Source: Pseudomonadota bacterium
GTDB taxonomy: Bacteria; Pseudomonadota; Gammaproteobacteria; Xanthomonadales; Rhodanobacteraceae
Assembly (NCBI GenBank): GCA_021827205.1
Contig: JAKAWV010000002.1
Span: 1-59,926 of the forward strand
Length of the DNA stretch: 59,926 nt
Reading direction: 5' to 3'
Shown here: one piece after another, positions 44,204-54,754 of the stretch
How positions within the stretch are numbered: position 1 is the first letter of the stretch
Layout: the number at the start of each line of letters is the position of its first letter
Notes under the pieces: generated by a model
Databases searched by the model: none
Seen by the model: only the letters and a program-made list of their open reading frames with translations
Told to the model about the DNA's origin: nothing
Program-made: the position numbers and the translations under genes

Positions 44204-44683
44204 ATGCGCATCAAGACAGCAATTCTGGCCGCGCTGGCGACGGTGACGCTGGTGGCGGCCGGCGCGGCGCTGGCCGACACCGCCAAAGTGATGGCCGAGA
44301 ACCTGGCGCGCTTCGAGAAATTCGCCGGTAAGCCGCAAGACTCGGTGACGGTGTTCCAACTGCAGGGCTGGCAGCCGCTGGGCGCTGACCACATCGCGAT
44401 CTGGACCGGGGTCAACGACGTGTACCTGATCAAGGTCGCCAAGCCCTGCATCAACCTGAGCTGGACCAACAGCGTCGGCATCAATCCGCACATGAATCAG
44501 TTGCAAGCGCGCTTCGATTCGATCCACGTGCGCGGCATGCCGTGCCAGATCGAGACCATCCAGAAGGTCGATTACCGCGCGCTGCGCAAGTCCGAGAGCA
44601 CGCAGGGCAAGGTGCTGGATCCGAAGCCGATGACGACCGCGGCGACCGGTGCTCAGCCGGTGCCGGCATCCTCGGGCGGCTGA
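44204..44683 (+). CDS. DUF6491-like secreted protein
   Basis: This encodes 159 residues from the ATG at 44204, with GGAGG at 44194-44198. A signal peptide ends near ALA-DTA (residue 25). The mature part has VTVFQLQGWQPLGADHIAIW, then VYLIKVAKPCINLSW and RGMPCQIETIQKVDYRAL, including two conserved cysteines that probably form a disulfide. This pattern fits DUF6491, small secreted proteins common in Xanthomonadales with unknown function. The last 31 bases overlap the 3' end of yggX on the other strand. Confidence 0.8.
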   Translation: MRIKTAILAALATVTLVAAGAALADTAKVMAENLARFEKFAGKPQDSVTVFQLQGWQPLGADHIAIWTGVNDVYLIKVAKPCINLSWTNSVGINPHMNQLQARFDSIHVRGMPCQIETIQKVDYRALRKSESTQGKVLDPKPMTTAATGAQPVPASSGG

Positions 44684-44937
44684 TAGCCGGGCGGCGGCGC
44701 CGCGCCGCCGCCGAACAGGAACTTTTCCATCTCCGCGGCCAGCATTGCGCGAGTTTTTGGATCGAGTGGGCTGAGGCGGTTTTCGTTGATCAGCATGGTT
44801 TGCTGCTGTTGCCACTTGCTCCACGCCTCGCGCGAAATTTCGGCGTAGATGCGCTGGCCGAGCGCGCCGGGCCACGGCGCATAGGGCAGGCCCTCGGCCT
44901 CGCGTTTGAGGTACTGGCAAAAAACCATGCGCGTCAT
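44653..44937 (-). CDS. yggX: Fe(2+)-trafficking/oxidative damage protection protein YggX
   Basis: This 94-residue protein carries the YggX core MTRMVFCQYLKREAEGL with the single key cysteine (C7), then PGALGQRIYAEISREAW and WQQQQTMLINENRL. It protects iron-sulfur proteins from oxidation. Its ATG overlaps the mutY stop by one base (TGATG), the well-known mutY-yggX coupling. Compared with E. coli it ends in a Gly/Pro-rich tail (GGGAAPPPGYQPPED). That tail is encoded where the gene overlaps the convergent DUF6491 gene. Confidence 0.96.
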   Translation of the reverse strand: MTRMVFCQYLKREAEGLPYAPWPGALGQRIYAEISREAWSKWQQQQTMLINENRLSPLDPKTRAMLAAEMEKFLFGGGAAPPPGYQPPEDAGTG

Positions 44938-45980
44938 CAAGGTAACTCCGGAAGTTGCTTGAGCAGGCGCCGCACTGGCGCCGGCAAGGCCAGCGCGGCG
45001 GCGGCCTGCGGTGTGTACCAGCACAGTGCAGGCTGATCGCGGACCGCATCGCGTGCGTGCGCGCCGTCGAACAGCAGCGGCTGCGCCTCGAGTTGAAAGT
45101 GCGTGAAACTGTGGCGCAGCAGCGGCAGCGCGCGCGGCGCGGCACGCAGTTGCGCGAGGCTGGCGGCGTGCGCTTCGGGGGCATGCTCGGTTTCGGGCAG
45201 GCTCCACAGGCGCGGCCAGATGCCGTCGCCATCGCGTTGCACGAGCAGGATGCGACCCTGCGCGTCGCGCAGCAGCAGCCAGTTGAGGCGGCGCCGCGGC
45301 AGCGCGCGGCGCGGGCGCGGCGTGGGCAGGCTGGCGCTCAGTGCCTGCGCGTGCGCGGCGCAGGATGCGCGCAGCGGGCAATGCCGGCAGTCGGGTTGCT
45401 GCGGCGTGCACAGCATGGCGCCGAGATCCATGATCGCCTGCGCGTAGTCGCCGGCGCGCTGTTGCGGCGTGTGCGCGGTGGCGTGCCGCCAGAGTTCGCG
45501 CGTGATCGCCGATTGTCCGGGCCAGCCGTTGATGGCGTGGTAGCGCGCCAGCACGCGCTTGACGTTGCCATCGAGAATGGCGAATGGCAGATCCCATGCC
45601 TGCGCGAGGATCGCCCCGGCGGTGGAACGGCCGATGCCGGGCAACGCCGCGAGCGCGTCGAAATCGCGCGGCAAATCGCCCGCGTGTCGCGTCATGCACA
45701 GCCGCGCGGCCGCATGCAAATGGCGCGCGCGACGGTAATAACCCAGGCCTGACCACAGCGCCAGCACGGCATCTTCGCTGGCGGTGGCCAGCGCGGGCAG
45801 ATCGGGCAGCGCGCCGAGAAAACGCGCGTAGTACGGGATGACCGTGGCCACTTGGGTCTGCTGCAGCATGACCTCCGCCAGCCAGACGCGATACGCGCTG
45901 CGCGGCGCCTGTTGCCAAGGCAGATCGTGGCGGCCGTGGCGCGCGTGCCAGTGCAGCAGCACCGGTGCCAGCGCACTCAT
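44937..45980 (-). CDS. mutY: Adenine DNA glycosylase MutY
   Basis: This 347-residue repair enzyme removes adenine mispaired with 8-oxoguanine. Marks: EVMLQQTQVATVIPYY (catalytic Glu in the early helix), the HhH motif LPGIGRSTAGAILAQAW with the catalytic Asp in LDGNVKRVLAR, and the 4Fe-4S cysteines in CTPQQPDCRHCPLRASC. The C-terminal Nudix-like domain that recognises 8-oxoG is present (residues ~220-340). It overlaps the AsmA gene by four bases and yggX by one. Confidence 0.97.
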   Translation of the reverse strand: MSALAPVLLHWHARHGRHDLPWQQAPRSAYRVWLAEVMLQQTQVATVIPYYARFLGALPDLPALATASEDAVLALWSGLGYYRRARHLHAAARLCMTRHAGDLPRDFDALAALPGIGRSTAGAILAQAWDLPFAILDGNVKRVLARYHAINGWPGQSAITRELWRHATAHTPQQRAGDYAQAIMDLGAMLCTPQQPDCRHCPLRASCAAHAQALSASLPTPRPRRALPRRRLNWLLLRDAQGRILLVQRDGDGIWPRLWSLPETEHAPEAHAASLAQLRAAPRALPLLRHSFTHFQLEAQPLLFDGAHARDAVRDQPALCWYTPQAAAALALPAPVRRLLKQLPELP

Positions 45981-47029
45981 CGCTTGACCGACACCGCGGA
46001 TTTTTTCGGTGCGCCGCTGCTGGTGGCTGGCGCCACGCTGGCATCGACATGCACGCTGAGACCCTCGATATGCACGCCGGCGGCGTCGAGTTGCGCCACG
46101 CTGGCGCTGGCGGCCAGCGGCGGTGGCGTCAGCGGCGGCAGATCGCGCCCGGTGGCCAGCGCGCCGTGCCACCACGCCAGCAGCACGGCGGGGTCGAAGC
46201 TGGCCTGCAACTGCTGGCCCGGGCGCGTGGCGGCGAGGTTCATTTGCGCCTTGCCAGCGGTGTTGGCAAAGCCCACGCGCAGTTGCATTGCGGGCTTGCC
46301 GGCGCTGCCCAGCAACGCCAGTTGCACGCGGCTGCCGCCCAACCATCCGGCCTGTCCGGCGAGGGCGAAATCGCCATAACCGGGCAGTGCGCCACTGAGC
46401 TTGAGCGGATCCAGCGCCACCACGCTGGCGCTGCTGCGCGGCGTGCCTTGCAGGCGCAATTGCAGGATCTGCGCCTGCGCGTCGCGCGCGCTCAGCGTGA
46501 GCACGAATGGGCGCCCCGGTTCGAGCTGGCCGGCGCTCACGTTGATGGCGCTGAACAAAGTGTGGCCGCCGCTGCTCAGCGTGCCGTCGATGAGCTTGAT
46601 GCCAGTGCGAACGTGCGGCAGCCACGGCGCCTTGCCGGTGGGCAGCGTGGCGATATACGCATCAAGCTCATCGAGGTCGATCCGCGCGCCGTCAAGTTCC
46701 AGGCGCGTGATCACCGGCACGCCGCCGAGCAGCGCGCGCCACGGCACGAAGATCTTGCCGCGGCTGGCGCTGAGCATCGGCGTGGTGTGCGTGGGCACAC
46801 TCAGGCGCAGACCTTGCAGCACCAGACCGGGGCTGGGGAACAGTTCGGGGCTGGCCGGCTGCGTCAGCTTCAGGCGCAACCCGGCGGTGCTGGCGGCGCT
46901 TTCCAGCAATTGCGTGAAACGCTGCGGCTGCAACAGCAGATGCACCGCCAGCAGGGCGCCCAGCAGCAGTCCCAGCAGCACGCCGCCGAAGCTCAGCAGC
47001 AGGATACGCGTGCGGCGGCGCAGGCTCAT
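45977..47029 (-). CDS. AsmA-family protein
   Basis: This encodes 350 residues with one N-terminal membrane helix (about 9-32) and a periplasmic beta-rich body. The N-terminal AsmA-like segment is ASPELFPSPGLVLQGLRLSV, followed by repeated short beta motifs to the end. AsmA-type proteins are linked to envelope biogenesis and lipid transport between membranes; this one is short for the family. It lies 10 bases after ftsY and is coupled to mutY by a four-base overlap, an order seen in other gammaproteobacteria. Confidence 0.78.
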   Translation of the reverse strand: MSLRRRTRILLLSFGGVLLGLLLGALLAVHLLLQPQRFTQLLESAASTAGLRLKLTQPASPELFPSPGLVLQGLRLSVPTHTTPMLSASRGKIFVPWRALLGGVPVITRLELDGARIDLDELDAYIATLPTGKAPWLPHVRTGIKLIDGTLSSGGHTLFSAINVSAGQLEPGRPFVLTLSARDAQAQILQLRLQGTPRSSASVVALDPLKLSGALPGYGDFALAGQAGWLGGSRVQLALLGSAGKPAMQLRVGFANTAGKAQMNLAATRPGQQLQASFDPAVLLAWWHGALATGRDLPPLTPPPLAASASVAQLDAAGVHIEGLSVHVDASVAPATSSGAPKKSAVSVKR

Positions 47030-47039
47030 CGCGGGCGAC

Positions 47040-48038
47040 TCAGGCCGGCGCCTGCAAACGCTCGGGCAGCAAGCCGTCGACGAAAGCGGCGGCATCGAAC
47101 ACGCCGAGATCGTCGAGACGTTCGCCCAGTCCGACGTAGCGGATCGGCAACCCGAACTCACGCGCCAGCGCGAACACCACGCCGCCCTTGGCGCTGCCGT
47201 CGAGTTTGGTCACCACCAGACCGGTGACGCCGGCGCTGTCGCGGAACTGGCGCACCTGATTGATCGCGTTCTGGCCGGTGGTGCCATCGATCACCATCAG
47301 CACCTCGTGCGGCGCGCCGCCGTCGAGCTTGCCCAGCACGCGGCGGATCTTGGCCAACTCGTCCATCAGTCCACCCTGCGTGTGCAGGCGCCCGGCGGTG
47401 TCGGCGATCAGCACCTCGATGGCGCGCGCGCGCGCGGCCTGCAGCGCATCGAAGATCACGCTGGCCGCATCGGAACCTTGCGCCTGCGCGAGCACCGGCA
47501 CCTGATTGCGCTCGCCCCAGGTCTTGAGCTGCTCGACAGCGGCGGCGCGAAAGGTATCGCCCGCGGCCAGCATCACGCTGCGGCCTTCATTGCGATAGCG
47601 CTGCGCCAGCTTGCCGATGGTGGTGGTCTTGCCGGCGCCATTGACGCCGACCATCAGCACGACGAAAGGCCGCGCGCCGGCGATGACCAGCGGCTGCGCG
47701 ACCGGTTGCAGCAGCGCCAGCAGCGCCGCGCGCAGCGCGGTCAGCAGCGCATCGGTATCGGCGAATTCGCGCGCGCGCATGCGCTTGCGCAAGTCCTCGA
47801 TCAGCGTGACGGTGGCGGCGATGCCGACATCGGCACCCAGCAGCAGGGTTTCCAGCTCATCGAGCAGGTCGTCGTCCAGCCGTGGATAGCGGCTGAACAC
47901 GCCAGCCAGACCGCGCGTCAGCGCGCTGCCGGCCAGACGTTCGCGCCAACTGCGCGCGGGCGACGCGGGCGCGGTTTCCATGGCTTCGGCTTCGGCGGCA
48001 ACCGGCGCCGGGCCTTGCTTGCGGAACAGCTTGATCAT
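47040..48038 (-). CDS. ftsY: Signal recognition particle receptor FtsY
   Basis: This 332-residue SRP GTPase targets ribosomes making membrane proteins. It has the NG domain: GVNGAGKTTTIGKLA (P-loop), DTFRAAAVEQL, DTAGRLHTQGGLMDEL, TKLDGSAKGG and GLGERLDDLGVF. The acidic A domain seen in enteric FtsY is reduced to about 30 Ala/Glu residues, as is usual in this group. The start at 48038 (MIKLFRKQG) matches the membrane-binding N-terminal helix. It is first in ftsY-AsmA-mutY-yggX and divergent from rsmD. Confidence 0.97.
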   Translation of the reverse strand: MIKLFRKQGPAPVAAEAEAMETAPASPARSWRERLAGSALTRGLAGVFSRYPRLDDDLLDELETLLLGADVGIAATVTLIEDLRKRMRAREFADTDALLTALRAALLALLQPVAQPLVIAGARPFVVLMVGVNGAGKTTTIGKLAQRYRNEGRSVMLAAGDTFRAAAVEQLKTWGERNQVPVLAQAQGSDAASVIFDALQAARARAIEVLIADTAGRLHTQGGLMDELAKIRRVLGKLDGGAPHEVLMVIDGTTGQNAINQVRQFRDSAGVTGLVVTKLDGSAKGGVVFALAREFGLPIRYVGLGERLDDLGVFDAAAFVDGLLPERLQAPA

Positions 48039-48129
48039 GCAGGCGGCAATGCGGCGAGAATGCACGCATGCTAACACCGCGAAATACAGCGCTTGCTGAG
48101 CGCGCGCGCGCCTTGCGGCCCGTTCCGGC

Positions 48130-48732
48130 ATGGGCGCGCGCATGAGCCGCGTGCGCTCTGCCGCTGCGCGCGTGGCGCCACCCGGACGCGTGCGCATCAT
48201 CGCCGGCAGCCTGCGCGGCTCGCGTCTGGCGGTGCCCGATCTGCCCGGGCTGCGGCCCACGCCCGACCGCGTGCGTGAAACCCTGTTCAACTGGTTGCAG
48301 CCGCTGCTGCCGGGTGCGCGCTGTCTGGATTTGTACGCCGGCAGCGGCGCGCTGGGCATCGAGGCGCTGTCGCGCGGCGCGCAGTCGGTGTGCATGGTCG
48401 AGCGCGCGCCGACGCTGGTCGCCGCGCTGCGCGCCAATCTCGATCGTCTCGAACAACACGCCGGCACGGTGGTTCAGGCGGCGGCGCTGGATTATCTGGC
48501 GCGCGCGCCGCAACCTTTCGACGTGGTGTTTCTCGATCCGCCCTACGCCGCGGATGCGTGGTCGGCGGCGGCGACGGCGCTGCGGCCGTGGATGGCGCCG
48601 CGGGCGCGGGTGTATGTCGAGCATCCCGCTGCCGCGCCGGCACCGCCGTTGCCGGCGCACTGGCAGGCGTTGCGCAGCGCGCGCGCCGGCGCGGTGGGCT
48701 ACGCGCTGTATCGCGTCGATACGCTGGGCTAG
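48130..48732 (+). CDS. rsmD: 16S rRNA (guanine966-N2)-methyltransferase RsmD
   Basis: This SAM-dependent enzyme of about 200 residues modifies G966 of 16S rRNA. Signatures: RIIAGSLRGSRL near the N-terminus, RPTPDRVRETLFNWL, LDLYAGSGALGIEALSRGA (SAM site) and FLDPPY (catalytic). The ATG at 48142 is an equally likely start four codons in. The ftsY/rsmD divergent pair followed by coaD is the usual gammaproteobacterial order. Confidence 0.96.
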   Translation: MGARMSRVRSAAARVAPPGRVRIIAGSLRGSRLAVPDLPGLRPTPDRVRETLFNWLQPLLPGARCLDLYAGSGALGIEALSRGAQSVCMVERAPTLVAALRANLDRLEQHAGTVVQAAALDYLARAPQPFDVVFLDPPYAADAWSAAATALRPWMAPRARVYVEHPAAAPAPPLPAHWQALRSARAGAVGYALYRVDTLG

Positions 48733-48733
48733 C

Positions 48734-48742
48734 TGCTAAAGT
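48734..48742 (+). promoter_or_regulatory. Extended -10 promoter for coaD
   Basis: TGCTAAAGT is identical to the box before the ZapB-like gene at 16285. The predicted start near 48749 gives a 20-base leader to the coaD ATG. No -35 is apparent. Confidence 0.45.
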
Positions 48743-48744
48743 AA

Positions 48745-49299
<555 letters not shown>

Positions 49300-49322
49300 G
49301 AAGCACTGAGAGGAGAACGCAC

Positions 49323-49817
49323 ATGCGCAAGATTCTGATGGTCGCGGCCCTGGGCCTCGGCGTGGCACTGTCCCTGGGCGGATGCCACAAGAAGGAAGCA
49401 GCCGTCACGCAGCAGGTGGCCGCCGTGCAGCGCCCCACCAGCCCCACCGACATCCAGGGCTGGCAGGCATACCTGAGTCAGGTCGTGCAGAACAACATGC
49501 AGGGTGTCAGCGCCAGCAGTCCCTACGTGTACTTCGTGCCCGCGGGCACGGACGCCATGGACGTGGCCGAACGCCAGCGCCAGCTCGAACAGGTGCAGGG
49601 CGTGGTCGCGCGCACCGTGTTGCCGGGCAACATGCTCGCCTTTGGCGGCCCGGATTCGGCATTGACTGCCAAGATGATCGAGGACTCCTTCACTGGCGCG
49701 GTGGCGGGATCGTTCAAGGGCGTGACCGTGCTGTTCATCGGCGACAAGGCTGACGATGCCGCCGTGCAGAAAGCGGTGGCGCCGACCAGCGCGACCTACA
49801 AATTCGTGCAGATGTAA
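49323..49817 (+). CDS. Small lipoprotein of unknown function
   Basis: This encodes 164 residues from the ATG at 49323, with GAGAGGAGA just upstream. The signal ends in a lipobox LSLGGC (Cys near residue 21). The mature part is about 140 residues, mostly mixed alpha/beta, with QGWQAYLSQVVQNNMQGV and a C-terminal GVTVLFIGDKADDAAVQKAV that looks like a Rossmann-type strand-loop-helix. No family is recognised. The +2 residue after Cys is His, so outer-membrane localisation is likely. It lies between coaD and the ferredoxin gene and is probably co-transcribed. Confidence 0.75.
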   Translation: MRKILMVAALGLGVALSLGGCHKKEAAVTQQVAAVQRPTSPTDIQGWQAYLSQVVQNNMQGVSASSPYVYFVPAGTDAMDVAERQRQLEQVQGVVARTVLPGNMLAFGGPDSALTAKMIEDSFTGAVAGSFKGVTVLFIGDKADDAAVQKAVAPTSATYKFVQM

Positions 49818-50985
<1,168 letters not shown>

Positions 50986-50989
<4 letters not shown>

Positions 50990-52065
50990 AACCCGCCACG
51001 CGCCGCATTCGCAAGCAGTTGCAGCAGCAGCGCAAGGCCGCGCGCCCGGCGCGTGACTGGCGCGGCTCGCCGTGGCCGTGGCGTATCGGTGGCATGTTGC
51101 TGTTGCTGGTCGCGTTGCTGCTGTCGTGGCGCGTGGAATCGATCGCGCTGCGCTATCAGCAGGCCTTGCGTAGCGTCGCGGGCGCGGGCGCCAGCGTGGT
51201 CAATCTAGGCCGGCACGCGCTGCCGTCCAAACGCCTGCAAGGCGATCTGGTGCGCGTGGTCGGCATGCCGCAGGTGATCGAGTCGCCGCGTGATCCGGAT
51301 TTCAACCAGAGCGCCAACACGCTGCGCCTGCGCCGCGACGTGGCCATGTTTCAGTGGCAGCAGGTCAACGTCGGCTATCCGATCTACGAGCTGGAGTGGG
51401 TGCATGGGCATGTCGATTCCAGCGCGTTCACGCGCCCCGACGGACACGCCAATCCGCCGCTGCCGATTCCTTCCGAGGATTTTCCCGCGCCGCGCGTGCG
51501 CCTGCACGGTTTCATCCTCGATGCCGCGCTGGTCGATCTGATCCCCGGTCACGATCCGCACCCGGTCAACGCCACCGCGCTGCCGCCCAATCTGGCCGTG
51601 ACGTTTCGCGAGTACGAGGGCGATTTGTACAGCGGTGACCCGCAGCAGCCGCGCCTGGGCGATGTGCGCTTGCGCTGGAGCACGGTGCCGCCGCAGGAAA
51701 TCACCGTGCTGGCGCGCGTCGATGGTGGACGTCTGACGCCCGCGCCCGATTCCGGTGTGCAACTGGGCGACCGCGGTCTGGGCGATCTGCTGCCGCAGTT
51801 GCCACCGCGGCCTTATGGCTTGTGGGTCGGACGCATCATCGGCTGGCTGCTGGCGGCGCTGGGCGTGGCGCTGCTGCTGCGCGCGTGGAAGCGCGGCATC
51901 GATCCCCTGCTGCCGCTGACGCTGGGCGCGGCGCTGATGCTGATGATTCCGGTGCTGCTGTGGGTGACGTTTGATCCGTGGCTGGGGCTGGGGCTGCTGG
52001 CCTTGCTGCTGATTGCGCTGGGCACTGCGTGGTGGCGTTGGCGGCGACCGACGCGCGAGATGTGA
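50986..52065 (+). CDS. TMEM43-family membrane protein
   Basis: This encodes 359 residues from GTG at 50986 (GTGA overlap with the previous stop). It has a very basic cytosolic N-terminus, one helix at about 36-50, a ~220-residue extracytoplasmic domain, and three helices at the C-terminus (about 280-350). The domain pattern [20 protein letters not shown] and [12 protein letters not shown], and the topology, match TMEM43/LUMA homologues found in bacteria and animals. The role in bacteria is unknown. Tight overlaps suggest co-production with the ferredoxin and the hydrolase. Confidence 0.85.
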
Positions 52066-52171
52066 GACGTGAGACGAAAAAGCGTTAGAAGTGGAAAGTG
52101 GGTAGCCGCGAAGCGGATGCTGTCGTCACGATAATCTTTCCGAGCCCCGAGCCCCGCACCAGGAATCCATC

Positions 52172-52579
52172 ATGCCCCTGATCACCGGTTTCTACGCCGC
52201 ACTCGCCACCTTGCTGGTGCTGGTGCTGGCGGCGCGCATCGTGTGGTTGCGCAATGTGCGCAAGATCGGCCTGGGCGATGGCGGCGATCAGCAACTGGCG
52301 CGCGCCATCCGCGTGCATGCCAATGCCGTCGAATACCTGCCGCTGGCCTTGCTGCTGCTGCTGATTCTGGAACTGCAGCACACCGCGGCGCTGTGGTTGA
52401 ACGTGTTCGGCATCAGTCTGATCGTGGCGCGCGTGCTGCACGCACTGGGGCTGTCAGGCTCATCCGGCTATTCGTTCGGACGTGGCGTCGGCATCGTGCT
52501 CACCTGGCTGACAATGCTCGCCATGCTGGGCGTGGCGCTGTGGCATTACCTTGCGCTGCAGGCCTTGCTGGCGCGCTGA
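52172..52579 (+). CDS. MAPEG-family membrane protein
   Basis: This 135-residue protein has four membrane helices. Its pattern is YAALATLLVLVLAARIVWLR, then the family signature AIRVHANAVEYLPLALLLL (ERxxxNxxE-like with N and E) and SGYSFGRGVGIVLTW near the end. MAPEG proteins in bacteria may act as glutathione transferases; activity here is not shown. It converges with the Nudix gene, 13 bases away. Confidence 0.9.
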   Translation: MPLITGFYAALATLLVLVLAARIVWLRNVRKIGLGDGGDQQLARAIRVHANAVEYLPLALLLLLILELQHTAALWLNVFGISLIVARVLHALGLSGSSGYSFGRGVGIVLTWLTMLAMLGVALWHYLALQALLAR

Positions 52580-52592
52580 ACGCGGCGCGCGC

Positions 52593-53150
52593 TCAGCCGG
52601 CGCCGTGCTGCAGAAACCACAGCCCGGCGAACAGCTTGGGATCGATCGAATAGCCGGCGGCGGCCTGCGCCAGCAGCCACGCGTGCGCGCCGCTGCGTGG
52701 CACCGCGTGCACACGGATGTTTTCGGTGGCATCGCCACCACCGGCGCCGACCCGGGTCAGGTCATGGGCGCGCACGAAGCTGATGATCTCGTTGCTCATG
52801 CCGGCCGAGGACGGACCGGCGTGCAGAAATTCGACGTGCGCAGGGCGCCAGCCGGTTTCTTCCTCCAGCTCGCGCGCGGCGGCCAGTAGCGCGCTCTCGT
52901 CGCGGGCGTCGGCCAGATCGCCGATCAGACCGGCCGGCATCTCGATGGTCCACTGCGCCACCGGCACGCGGAACTGCTCGACGAACAACACCTCGTCGCC
53001 GGGCGTGAGCGCGACGATCACCACCGCGCCGCTGGCGCGCGTGCGCTCGGCATATTCCCAGCGGCCGCAGGCTTGCAGACGCAGCCAATTGCCGGTGTAC
53101 AGCGTGGTGGCCGCGGGCAAGGCCGGTGGCGCGGACGGCGTGGTTTTCAT
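52593..53150 (-). CDS. Nudix hydrolase (ADP-ribose pyrophosphatase-like)
   Basis: This 185-residue protein carries a complete Nudix box: G in AGLIGDLADARDES, then ARELEEETGW with the REXXEE catalytic segment. The upstream VEQFRVPVAQWTIEMPAG is the ADP-ribose pyrophosphatase-type strand. It hydrolyses a nucleoside diphosphate linked to another moiety, most likely ADP-ribose. The start at 53150 overlaps the exonuclease gene stop by four bases. Confidence 0.92.
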   Translation of the reverse strand: MKTTPSAPPALPAATTLYTGNWLRLQACGRWEYAERTRASGAVVIVALTPGDEVLFVEQFRVPVAQWTIEMPAGLIGDLADARDESALLAAARELEEETGWRPAHVEFLHAGPSSAGMSNEIISFVRAHDLTRVGAGGGDATENIRVHAVPRSGAHAWLLAQAAAGYSIDPKLFAGLWFLQHGAG

Positions 53151-54064
53151 GTCGGCAAGGGCTCCTCGATCAGGGCCAGCGCGCGGCTGCGTGTGTGCGG
53201 ACCGAAGCGGTGCTGCTGCAACAGCGCATCCAGCGCGACGCCATCGCCGCGGCCGCGCGCAAGGCAATCATCGGGCAGCGGCGCGTCGCAGGCGATCGTG
53301 GCCAGGCGCTTGCACAGGCGCGCGGCGTCGGCGTGTTCGCGCAGGCGTTGCGCCAGCAGCCCGGCGCCGCGCAGCGTTTTGCTCGCGGCCAGCTCGGCGT
53401 TGCCGGCCAGCAGCGTATCCAGATCGCCGAACTGCGCCAGCAGGCGCGCGGCGGTGCGCGCGCCGATGCCGGGCACGCCGGGGATGTTGTCCACGGCATC
53501 GCCGCACAGGCCCAGGTAATCGCTGATCTGCCGCGGCCACACGCCGAAGCGCTGGTGCACGCCGTCCGGCCCCCAGCGCGTTTCGCGCGCCCAGTCCCAC
53601 TGCTCGTCGTGTGTGCCCAGCAGTTGGCCGAAGTCCTTGTCGGCGGAGACGATCACGCAGTCCAGATCCAGCGCGCGCGCGCGCACGGTGGCGCTACCGA
53701 TCAGATCGTCGGCCTCGTAGCTGGCGTGCGCATGCACGCTCAATCCCAGCGCCTGCGCGAACGCGCGGCAGGCGTCGAACTGGCGCAGCAATTCCGGCGG
53801 CGCCGGCGCGCGGTTGGCCTTGTAGGCGGGGTACAGCAGGTTGCGAAACGAGCTGCCGAGGGCGATGTCGAAACCCAGCATGATTCGCGCAGGGCGCACG
53901 CGCTGCAAAAAGTCCAGCAGAAAGCGCGCGAAGCCATGGGTGGCATTGGCCGGGTGGCCCTCGGCATCGCGGAACGCATCGGCCGGGTACGCGTACCAGG
54001 CGCGGAACACGTACATGCTGGCGTCGACCAGGTAGGCCTTGCCGCGCGCGTTCAAGCCATCCAC
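53147..54064 (-). CDS. 5'-3' exonuclease (Pol I N-domain/ExoIX type)
   Basis: This 305-residue FEN-like nuclease shows the acidic metal residues in YLVDASMY, IMLGFDIALG, YEADDLIG, SADKDFGQLL and GDAVDNIPGVPGIG (the last an H3TH DNA-binding motif). It resembles stand-alone ExoIX/Xni and the N-terminal domain of DNA polymerase I. It starts at GTG 54064 and overlaps the end of the nitroreductase gene by 13 bases. It probably helps process 5' flaps or RNA primers; the exact role is inferred. Confidence 0.92.
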   Translation of the reverse strand: MDGLNARGKAYLVDASMYVFRAWYAYPADAFRDAEGHPANATHGFARFLLDFLQRVRPARIMLGFDIALGSSFRNLLYPAYKANRAPAPPELLRQFDACRAFAQALGLSVHAHASYEADDLIGSATVRARALDLDCVIVSADKDFGQLLGTHDEQWDWARETRWGPDGVHQRFGVWPRQISDYLGLCGDAVDNIPGVPGIGARTAARLLAQFGDLDTLLAGNAELAASKTLRGAGLLAQRLREHADAARLCKRLATIACDAPLPDDCLARGRGDGVALDALLQQHRFGPHTRSRALALIEEPLPT

Positions 54065-54645
54065 GTGCTGACCTTGTCGATGACATCCGGGCGGGCGCGT
54101 TCCGCCACTTCGCTGACGGCGCTGCCGAGATGCACGAAGCCGATCACGCGCTCGTCGGCCGCCAGTCCCAGCAGCGCGGCGACCTCAACATCGTAGGCCG
54201 CCCAGCCGGTGAGCCATTGCGCGCCGTAGCCCAGCGCCTGTGCGCCCAGCAGCAGGTTGTGGGCGACACAGCCGGCCGAGAGCAGTTGTTCCTGCGCAGG
54301 GATTTTCGGGTGCGTGGCGTCGATGCGCGCCACCACTACCAGCACCCAGGGCGCATAGCTGTAGCGCGAACGCTCTTTCTCGCGCTTGTCCTCGGGCAGC
54401 GCCGGATCGCGCGCCAGGGCCAGCGCCGCGAGGCGCTCGCCGAAGCGCAGTTTGGCCGCGCCATCGAGACTGATGAGTCGCCACGGCGCAAGCACGCCAT
54501 GGTCGGGCGCGCGCAGCGCTTGCTGCAGCAGCCACGCGCGCTGTGCGGCATCGGGGCCGGGTGCCGTGAGCAGGCGCGCGGGGATTGAGCGCCGCGCGCT
54601 CAAGAATTGCTGTGCGATCGGGTTGGCCTGGCGCGATGCGGACAT
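54052..54645 (-). CDS. Nitroreductase-family flavoprotein (YdjA-like)
   Basis: This encodes 197 residues from the ATG at 54645 (MSASRQANPIAQQFL). FMN-binding pattern: RRSIPARLL near the N-terminus, QQALRAPDHGVLAPWRLI, and the C-terminal YGAQWLTGWAAYD with GFVHLG. The short form without a large insertion matches YdjA-type nitroreductases, which bind FMN and reduce small substrates using NAD(P)H. The substrate is unknown. It is first in a minus-strand set with the exonuclease and Nudix genes and divergent from pntAA. Confidence 0.9.
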   Translation of the reverse strand: MSASRQANPIAQQFLSARRSIPARLLTAPGPDAAQRAWLLQQALRAPDHGVLAPWRLISLDGAAKLRFGERLAALALARDPALPEDKREKERSRYSYAPWVLVVVARIDATHPKIPAQEQLLSAGCVAHNLLLGAQALGYGAQWLTGWAAYDVEVAALLGLAADERVIGFVHLGSAVSEVAERARPDVIDKVSTWMA

Positions 54646-54719
54646 GCGCCGCAGTCTAGCGACACAGGCGCCGGCGCGGCGAGCAACGGGCCGCAGCGGC
54701 GGTGCCGGCGCATCTGGCC

Positions 54720-54728
54720 TGCTAGCAT
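54720..54728 (+). promoter_or_regulatory. Extended -10 promoter for pntAA
   Basis: TGCTAGCAT fits the TGCTAnnnT form seen at 16285, 16865 and 48734. The predicted start is near 54735, 20 bases before the pntAA ATG. GGAGAG lies at about 54743-54748 as ribosome site. Confidence 0.42.
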
Positions 54729-54754
54729 TCGGCAACGTTTCGTGGAGAGCCAGC

